64,000 bases of DNA from JAUSIF01 sp040901465 (GTDB lineage Bacteria > Pseudomonadota > Alphaproteobacteria > Rhizobiales > Xanthobacteraceae): positions 30,307 through 94,306 of the forward strand of contig JBBDYN010000037.1 of assembly GCA_040901465.1 (NCBI GenBank), written 5' to 3'. The notes under the pieces were generated by a model, which did not search any database, was not told the origin of the DNA, and saw only the letters and a list, made by a program, of their open reading frames with translations. The position numbers were made by a program, and so were the translations under genes. Shown here piece by piece: positions 59,108 to 64,000 of this stretch (positions are counted from its first letter, which is position 1; every line of letters begins with the position of its first letter).

Positions 59108-59232
59108 TCCCAGCCTCCAAGCTTCAGTGATCGGGACTTGTCGGTTCGGAAGGGAACCGTCCGTGGCCCGCCGGACGGTAGCCAGCAGGCGGGATAGCAC
59201 AAGGCTACCACAAAATGAAGGGTGCCTCTGCT

Positions 59233-59433
59233 CTACGCGCCCCTATCGGTGGACAGGCGGCGACGCAGCTTGGCCACCGCGAGTTCTTCGAGGGCCCGCT
59301 GCGAAGCGGTCGCCGGCCCGAACACGATCACCTCGGTCCCGGAGGCAACATCGACCGCAGCCACCCGCACGACTGCGCCGACGGGCCGCATTTCGATGAT
59401 CACTTCGCCCGCATCCGGGCTTTTTCCGACCAT
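59233..59433 (-). CDS. DUF6898-like small protein
   Basis: A 66-aa protein with the core EVIIEMRPVGAVVRVAAVDVASGTEVIVFGP (in part) and a C-terminal helix ALEELAVAKLRRRL. It matches my memory of the DUF6898 family of alphaproteobacteria, which has no known function. The frame is open further upstream, but a start before 59465 would overlap the next gene, so the ATG at 59433 (MVGKSPDAG) is used. It follows the HprK/PqqD fusion gene on the same strand by 31 bp. Confidence 0.7.
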   Translation of the reverse strand: MVGKSPDAGEVIIEMRPVGAVVRVAAVDVASGTEVIVFGPATASQRALEELAVAKLRRRLSTDRGA

Positions 59434-59464
59434 GCCGCCTGTCCGCGACTCGGGTGACGAGGCA

Positions 59465-60688
59465 TCATGAAGGTATGCCGGTCCCGTTGCAATCAGCAGG
59501 CGGCAGCGTTTCGACGATGAAACCGCCTGCGGCAAGCGCGTCGAACAACTCCCTCACGTCGCGTGCAACCATCGCGCGCTCCACGGCCGGAAAGGCTCCG
59601 CACAGGACCTCGACCGCCTCGACTTCATCGATGGCATCGGCGAGCAGGTTCCAAAGCCCGGCCCCGATTGCATTGAGGTGATGGATTGCCGTGCCCTCGG
59701 CATCCGCGAGAAACAGCTCGCCGTCGACCGCATGCAGTTTGACGGCAGGATTCTGCTTTAATCGCACACCGGCCAAGCGCGCCCTCGTCGCCGCTCCATC
59801 CGATGAAATGTCCACCACGGAGAGCGGAGGATCGGCGCTCGCGAGCGCCCCTATACGCGGCGGCCAGGCGCTGAAGGTCGCTTCGAGCAGCGACGCCGCT
59901 TCGTCGAGATCGCTGTAGTGCAGCGTGAAGCGCGGCAGCCGGTCCATGACGCGATGCAGCCGCTCCAGAAGGTCGCCGGCAGGCGCGGCGCGCGCGAAAT
60001 TTCGCACGATCAATGCTTGCAGGGTGGCGCTACGGCTGGCCTCGCTTAACGACGCCGGACCCCGGGGCCGCCGATCGAGCAGCACGACTGCCCCGAGCGG
60101 CGCCGTTGAATTGCGCGGGGCGAGACTTCCCTGCGGCAATCTCAAATAGAGATAGCGATCATCGCGCGGCCCGGAGCACTCCGTGACAAAACGCCGGAAC
60201 GCGGCACCCGCATTTTCCGGTAGCGGCAAACGCAGCCGCGGCGCAACTCCAAGCGCGACCCCGTGATCATCGGCTTCGGAGAGCGGGAGCACGTCGTCGC
60301 CATAGATTTCATGTCCGCTCGCGGCGAGACGCGCGACGAGGGTGCTCTTGCCCGCGCGGTATTGGTTCGGAAACAACACGAGGCGGCCATTGATGACAAC
60401 CGAGCCGCAATGAAAGCAGAGCCGCGACGGATTTTCGTCGATATAGGCTTTCACGACGTCGACGACGACGCTGCACGCAGCGCTGACCGCGCTCGTTTCC
60501 AGGACCTCCTCGCCCGGCGCGACGATCGCGTACTTGCCGCCCGTTCGCAGTACGGTGACGAGCGGCTCGTCATTGTCGGCCGCTTCTGCAAACGGCCAGT
60601 CGATTGCGACCGCGCGCAGCGTGTCGAGAAATTCCGGGCGATCCGGCACTTCAATCGAAGCAGACGTCCCGTGGAAAGCGATCCGCAT
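59465..60688 (-). CDS. HprK-like kinase fused to a PqqD-like domain
   Basis: A 407-aa two-domain protein. Residues about 88-300 resemble HPr kinase relatives: CFHCGSVVINGRLVLFP, the P-loop NQYRAGKSTLVARL (about 108-121) and EIYGDDVLPLSEAD, the usual acidic segment. Residues about 320-395 resemble PqqD, the peptide-recognition domain (VRLKQNPAVKLHAVDGELFL, AIHHLNAIGAGLWNLL, VRELFDALAAGGFIVETL). HprK-like and PqqD-like proteins occur together near peptide-modification genes, usually as separate genes; the fusion is notable. Here it follows the small secreted peptide gene on the same strand, across a hairpin. The substrate is unknown. Confidence 0.85.
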   Translation of the reverse strand: MRIAFHGTSASIEVPDRPEFLDTLRAVAIDWPFAEAADNDEPLVTVLRTGGKYAIVAPGEEVLETSAVSAACSVVVDVVKAYIDENPSRLCFHCGSVVINGRLVLFPNQYRAGKSTLVARLAASGHEIYGDDVLPLSEADDHGVALGVAPRLRLPLPENAGAAFRRFVTECSGPRDDRYLYLRLPQGSLAPRNSTAPLGAVVLLDRRPRGPASLSEASRSATLQALIVRNFARAAPAGDLLERLHRVMDRLPRFTLHYSDLDEAASLLEATFSAWPPRIGALASADPPLSVVDISSDGAATRARLAGVRLKQNPAVKLHAVDGELFLADAEGTAIHHLNAIGAGLWNLLADAIDEVEAVEVLCGAFPAVERAMVARDVRELFDALAAGGFIVETLPPADCNGTGIPS

Positions 60689-60711
60689 GCGACAACCTTA
60701 ACCGCAAAGGA

Positions 60712-60743
60712 CGGTCCGGGCGATGCGCGACCTGCCCGGACCG
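60712..60743 (-). terminator. Hairpin between the peptide gene and the HprK/PqqD gene
   Basis: CGGTCCGGGC and GCCCGGACCG form a perfect 10-bp stem with a 12-nt loop, 19 bp after the peptide stop. On the minus strand it is followed by TCCTTTGCGG, a weak T-tract. It may end or attenuate the peptide transcript and leave lower expression of the kinase gene downstream. Confidence 0.6.
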
Positions 60744-60761
60744 GCCCTCCACTGCAGCAGT

Positions 60762-61085
60762 CTAGCCGCTGAAACTGCCGCCGTAGATGCGGCGCGGACG
60801 GTAAACTCTGTCCGACGCATGGGCGCGGAAGCGCTGCCGGCCGTCGCTGAAGCTCGGTCCATGTCGACCGGATCGCTTGCGGCTCGGACCGCTGCGGCTT
60901 GGGCCGCTATGCCTCGAGCCGCGCCGGCTCGGGCCGCTGCCCCCGGAAGCGCGCGCTTCGCTGAGTTGCAGCAACACCGGCGCTGCGTACACGGCGGTCG
61001 CGGCAAGGCCGAGCCGCATCAGCATGCGGCGGCGCGTGATCGCTGGCTCGCCGGCGGTTCCCTTCTTGCTCGCATCGTAGCTCAT
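60762..61085 (-). CDS. Small exported Arg/Ser/Gly-rich peptide
   Basis: A 107-aa precursor. It begins MSYDASKKGTAGEPAITRRR, followed by a hydrophobic stretch at about 21-43 (MLMRLGLAATAVYAAPVLL) and a possible cleavage site after ARA at 44-46, so Tat- or Sec-type export is likely. The mature part (47-107) is rich in Arg, Ser and Gly with repeated SGPSR units and no cysteines, ending RRIYGGSFSG. I recognise no family. The leader is nearly identical to that of the subtilase next door (27 of 36 positions from RR onward). AAGGAG lies eight bases before the start. The gene has the shared promoter motif at 61126-61151. Confidence 0.8.
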   Translation of the reverse strand: MSYDASKKGTAGEPAITRRRMLMRLGLAATAVYAAPVLLQLSEARASGGSGPSRRGSRHSGPSRSGPSRKRSGRHGPSFSDGRQRFRAHASDRVYRPRRIYGGSFSG

Positions 61086-61125
61086 GGTTGCACTCCTTCT
61101 GCGTTCGGTCGTTGGCTTCGCGACC

Positions 61126-61151
61126 ACAACGCAGCCGGAGGCGCTTTATTC
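61126..61151 (-). promoter_or_regulatory. Candidate ECF-sigma promoter of the peptide gene
   Basis: On the minus strand GAATA, 15 bp, CGTTGT. The same pair of boxes lies before the subtilase gene (62500-62526) and the sigma gene (62571-62596). The expected start site is about 33 bp before the peptide ATG at 61085, leaving room for AAGGAG. Confidence 0.7.
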
Positions 61152-61185
61152 TCATGTTGCTACGCATTTTTTCACAACGGCGGCT

Positions 61186-62466
61186 TCAGCCGCCCGTCGG
61201 AACCTGCGCCGGCGCGAGGAACCCGGCGCCGCGCCCTGCGCAATCTCCGTCCGATTGAACGAGACCCCAGCCATAGGTCGCATCGCGTCCCGGCGGCCCG
61301 AGGTCGACGGTTTGCTTGGCGAGTTCGTCAATCAGCTCGGCGGCGCTCTTCTGCGGCGCGCGCGCGCGCGCAACAGCGAACGCTGCGGATACGAACGGCG
61401 CGGCGTAAGAAGTGCCGGACCGGTAGCGGCCGCCGCTAACCGACGCGGCCGTCCATAACCGGACCCCGGGCGCCGCGAAGTCGATATGCGCACCCGTGCT
61501 GGCCTGGCGATAAACTTGGCTGTTGCGGTCGATCGCCGTCACCGCCACCACGTTCTCGTATGCCGCGGGATAGAGCGGCGCGGATCGCGGGCCGGAATTT
61601 CCAGCGGCAGCGACGAGAACGACGTCGCGGCCGCGGGCCACGGTAACGACCCGCTCCAGCACGGCGTTGGCCGGCCCCGCGAAGCTCATGTTGATCACGC
61701 CGGCCTTGCGAGCGGCGAGACGGTCGATCGCACGCGCGATGTCGAAGGCGTCGGCGGCGTCCTGTCCGCGCGCGTCTCGATGAAAGGCCTGCGCGGCGAT
61801 CACACGGAGCCCGTCGAGAAGACCGGGCGTGCGCGCGTCCCGGCGTCCCGCGAGCAGAACTGCGATCGCCGTGCCGTGGGCATTGGACGCCGGGCGGCGG
61901 CCCTCTGCCAGCACGTCGAATGCTTCAATGTCGACGCCGGCAAGCGCCTCTTGCATCACGTTCACGCTGGTATCGATCATGCCGACCGTCGTGCCCGCCG
62001 GACAGGCGTGCGCCGCCGCCTTCCAGCCGATCATCTCGAACGCGGCGCAGCTGTCCGCGCCGCAGGCGAGCTCGCCGGGCCGGTACACGTGATTGATGTC
62101 GAACAGCGCCGCCGGGACGAGCCGCATGATTTGCGTGCGCGCTTGCTCGATGGTGAGGCGAGCCGGAACACGGAACCGCGCGATCTCGGCATCGACGAGC
62201 GCCAGGCGATCGCGCGAGAGCAGTATGTAGCCCTGTGCGGCAATGCGGTCGATGTCGGCCGCATTCGGCGCGGCGACAACGATTTCAGGCCGCCGCGTTC
62301 GCGATCGGCTGCCGGAAGCGCTCGGGCCGCTCCCGGATGAAGCACGCGCCCCGCTCAGCCTCATGAGCATCGGCGCCACGTAAGCCGCCGTTGCTGCAAG
62401 CCCGAGCCGCAACAACATGCCACGCCTGGCGGGGTCGATTGTATCGTCGGATCCGTTGCCCGGCAT
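61186..62466 (-). CDS. Exported subtilisin-like serine protease (S8)
   Basis: A 426-aa secreted protease. The leader has RRGMLLRLGLAATAAYVAP (about 14-32) with ARA at 40-42. A prodomain-like region follows (about 60-130). The catalytic domain has Asp165 in GMIDTSVN, His197 in NAHGTAIA, the oxyanion Asn290 in AAAGNSG and Ser353 in GTSYAAPFVS, all intact. The start MPGNGSDDT at 62466 has GAGGGA upstream and lies just after the promoter motif; longer starts would lie before it. The leader is shared with the peptide, suggesting joint export or that the peptide is its inhibitor or substrate. Confidence 0.92.
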   Translation of the reverse strand: MPGNGSDDTIDPARRGMLLRLGLAATAAYVAPMLMRLSGARASSGSGPSASGSRSRTRRPEIVVAAPNAADIDRIAAQGYILLSRDRLALVDAEIARFRVPARLTIEQARTQIMRLVPAALFDINHVYRPGELACGADSCAAFEMIGWKAAAHACPAGTTVGMIDTSVNVMQEALAGVDIEAFDVLAEGRRPASNAHGTAIAVLLAGRRDARTPGLLDGLRVIAAQAFHRDARGQDAADAFDIARAIDRLAARKAGVINMSFAGPANAVLERVVTVARGRDVVLVAAAGNSGPRSAPLYPAAYENVVAVTAIDRNSQVYRQASTGAHIDFAAPGVRLWTAASVSGGRYRSGTSYAAPFVSAAFAVARARAPQKSAAELIDELAKQTVDLGPPGRDATYGWGLVQSDGDCAGRGAGFLAPAQVPTGG

Positions 62467-62499
62467 GGGTTCCCTCATCTCACGCGTTGCGGCTGCGCG

Positions 62500-62526
62500 A
62501 CAACGCACCATACGGGTGCTCTATTC
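62500..62526 (-). promoter_or_regulatory. Candidate ECF-sigma promoter of the subtilase gene
   Basis: On the minus strand GAATA, 16 bp, CGTTGT, within a longer stretch like the peptide promoter (GAATARAG and TGCGTTGT in both). It lies 34 bp before the subtilase ATG. Confidence 0.7.
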
Positions 62527-62570
62527 CCATCACCCCTCAAAATATTGTGCATTGGACCCCGCGAACCCGC

Positions 62571-62596
62571 GAATAAGTTCGCTCATCGCCCGTTGT
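62571..62596 (+). promoter_or_regulatory. Candidate autoregulated promoter of the sigma gene
   Basis: GAATA, 15 bp, CGTTGT on the plus strand, 22 bp before the ATG at 62618. The match to the two minus-strand motifs suggests the sigma factor drives its own gene. Confidence 0.7.
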
Positions 62597-62617
62597 TACA
62601 TGAATTCGAGAGGTTGC

Positions 62618-63145
62618 ATGGCCGTCGACATCCGGCACCGCATGGTCGCGCTGCTGCCCAGGCTGCGCGCATTCGCGCATGCACTGGCGCGGTCGGGCGA
62701 CGCGGCCGACGACCTGGTGCAGGCGACCTGCGAGAAGGCGCTGCGTGCCGCGGACACTTGGACCCCGGGCACACGGCTCGACAGCTGGATGTTCCGCATC
62801 ATGCAGAACCAGTGGATCGACGAGAAGCGCCGGCAGCGTCCGCAGACCTCGATCGACGAGCCCGGCGCCGGCTTGCAGATCGCGGGTGAAGACGGCGCCA
62901 AGACCGCGGAAGCGCGGCTCACGCTCGGCAGCGTGCGCAGCCTGATCGGCGAGATGCCGGAAGAGCTGCGCAGCGTTCTCGTGCTCGTCTGCGTCGAAGA
63001 CATGAGCTATCGCGACGCCGCCGAAGTGCTCGACGTGCCGGTCGGCACCGTGATGAGCCGCCTCGCGCGGGCGCGGCGCACGCTGATCGAAGCGGTCGAC
63101 GGCGAGGAGCATAGGCCGACGCGTGCAACGGGAGCCCCATCATGA
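62618..63145 (+). CDS. ECF-type RNA polymerase sigma factor
   Basis: A 175-aa sigma-70 family protein with only regions 2 and 4. Region 2 has DDLVQATCEKALRAAD and RLDSWMFRIMQNQWIDEKRR. Region 4 has LVCVEDMSYRDAAEVLDVPVGTVMSRLARAR. The ATG at 62618 has GAGAGG five bases before it; an in-frame ATG at 62600 would lie at the predicted transcription start. Its stop overlaps the anti-sigma gene start as ATGA. Confidence 0.93.
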   Translation: MAVDIRHRMVALLPRLRAFAHALARSGDAADDLVQATCEKALRAADTWTPGTRLDSWMFRIMQNQWIDEKRRQRPQTSIDEPGAGLQIAGEDGAKTAEARLTLGSVRSLIGEMPEELRSVLVLVCVEDMSYRDAAEVLDVPVGTVMSRLARARRTLIEAVDGEEHRPTRATGAPS

Positions 63146-63864
63146 CGACGAGGGTGACGGACGAAATGTTGATGGCATTTGTCGACGGAGAGCTGGATCC
63201 GGCCGCGGCCGAGAGCGTGCGGCGCGCAACTGCCAACGACGCGGCGCTGGCGCGGCGGGCGGAAGCGTTCCGCACGACACGACAGATGGCGCGGGACGCT
63301 TTCGTCGATCTCAAGGCCGAGCCGGTGCCGGAGGCGCTGGTCGCCGCAGTGCTCCGAGGCGAATCCTCGAAGGTCGTAGCATTCTCGTCTCGGCGCAGGT
63401 TCATGCAGACGGCATTGCCGATCGCGGCCTCGATCGCGATCGCCTTCGGCCTCGCCGGCTACTGGTTCGGCCAGCGCTCGGCGCCCGGCGGCGCCGATCC
63501 GCTCGGCGGCGGAATTGTTGCAGAAGCGCTCGGCGAGACGCCGAGCGGCAACGAGCGCACGATCCGCGCGAGCAATGGCGAGGCTCGGCTCCGCACGCTC
63601 GCGACGTACAAGGTCGATCGCGGGCTATGCCGGACCTTCGAAATGAGCCCTGCCGGATCGCAGGGGGCAGTGCGCGGCGTCGGCTGCGATCTCGGCTCCG
63701 GATGGAATGTCGGCATGGCCGCCGCTCATGGCGGCGACGGCACCTATGCGCCCGCCGCCGCGGGCGCGACCGGCAGCATTGACGCCTATTTGGACGCACT
63801 CGACGCCCAGGGGCCGCTCAGCCCCGAGGAAGAAGCGGTGATCATCGGAGATAAAGGGCGCTAG
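63142..63864 (+). CDS. Transmembrane anti-sigma factor
   Basis: A 240-aa partner of the sigma factor. The N-terminal part (1-70) is the helical sigma-binding region (VTDEMLMAFVDGELDPAAAESVRRA, in part), like the anti-sigma zinc-finger group but without the HxxxCxxC metal site. A membrane helix lies at about 90-108. The periplasmic part (110-240) has two cysteines, in GLCRTF and VGCDLG, which could form a disulfide, and ends with an acidic tail. Translational coupling to the sigma gene supports the pairing. Confidence 0.88.
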   Translation: MTTRVTDEMLMAFVDGELDPAAAESVRRATANDAALARRAEAFRTTRQMARDAFVDLKAEPVPEALVAAVLRGESSKVVAFSSRRRFMQTALPIAASIAIAFGLAGYWFGQRSAPGGADPLGGGIVAEALGETPSGNERTIRASNGEARLRTLATYKVDRGLCRTFEMSPAGSQGAVRGVGCDLGSGWNVGMAAAHGGDGTYAPAAAGATGSIDAYLDALDAQGPLSPEEEAVIIGDKGR

Positions 63865-63872
63865 CGCCCGCT

Positions 63873-64000
63873 TCAGCTCGGCGCGACCGCCACAGGACGG
63901 ATTCCAAGCCCGTCATGGCCATAGACGTCGTCACGGAACTGCACGACGCCGTCCGGATTGGCCCAAGCGGTGATGTAGACCCAATAGACCGGGACGGGCT
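63873..64000 (-). CDS. L,D-transpeptidase, C-terminal fragment
   Basis: The last 41 codons of a gene that runs off the right edge. The end VYWVYITAWANPDGVVQFRDD (in part) followed by VYGHDG resembles the C-terminal part of YcbB-type L,D-transpeptidases, which cross-link peptidoglycan. It is convergent with the anti-sigma gene by 8 bp. The catalytic cysteine would lie outside the window. Confidence 0.75.
   Translation of the reverse strand, partial: PVPVYWVYITAWANPDGVVQFRDDVYGHDGLGIRPVAVAPS

Noticed and set aside
62417..62617. Longer N-terminus for the sigma factor
   Set aside because: The extension overlaps the divergent subtilase gene and lies upstream of the promoter motif; the ATG at 62618 has a good ribosome binding site.

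Overview
The window is high-GC DNA from an alphaproteobacterium, most likely of the order Hyphomicrobiales (Rhizobiales). This rests on gene order (nuo operon - HU - lon - clpX - clpP - tig; glyA - nrdR - ribD - ribE - ribH - nusB - thiL - hppA; yceD - plsX - fabH - ihfA - merR), an alphaproteobacterial-type CtaA, and GGCCGGGTCAAG-type palindromic repeats of the kind common in that group. I see no phage, transposase, CRISPR array or rRNA.

Layout. 1-9.3 kb: complex I genes nuoA to nuoH on the minus strand (nuoH cut by the window edge), interrupted by a hotdog thioesterase between nuoC and nuoD, a DUF3291 gene between nuoF and nuoG, and four repeat insertions. 9.6-17.5 kb: tRNA-Asp, tRNA-Val, two HU proteins, then the proteostasis block lon, clpX, clpP, tig and tRNA-Leu. 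17.6-21.3 kb: NAD(P)HX repair enzyme, then nitrogen assimilation genes glnB (candidate sigma-54 promoter) and glnA. 21.3-24.6 kb: two tandem membrane diguanylate cyclases. 24.8-30.7 kb: rpsI-rplM, a PaaI-like thioesterase, an ECHDC3-like crotonase, a CoA-binding protein, an O-acetylhomoserine sulfhydrylase behind a palindrome, heme A synthase and DUF2842.

30.7-44.2 kb is a compact exopolysaccharide locus on both strands: deacetylase, Wzz/ExoP co-polymerase with a degenerate kinase domain, Wza-like lipoprotein, glycosyltransferases, WcaJ-like initiating transferase, Wzy-like ligase/polymerase, flippase, and two related CelD-type acetyltransferases, with tRNA-Pro near the right edge. At its border a truncated sugar isomerase pseudogene sits between two perfect 25-bp direct repeats, one of them the 3' end of merR. 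44.9-59.1 kb returns to core genes: merR, ihfA, fabH, plsX, yceD, cytochrome bc1 chaperone, bamE, hppA, thiL, an inserted cytochrome P450, nusB, ribH, ribE, ribD, nrdR, glyA.

59.2-64.0 kb holds the most unusual block: a fused HprK-like/PqqD-like protein, a small secreted Arg/Ser/Gly-rich peptide, an exported subtilisin-like protease with almost the same leader as the peptide, and a divergent ECF sigma/anti-sigma pair. The peptide, protease and sigma genes each carry the same promoter-like motif (GAATA, 15-16 bp, CGTTGT), so they probably form one autoregulated regulon. The 3' end of an L,D-transpeptidase gene closes the window.
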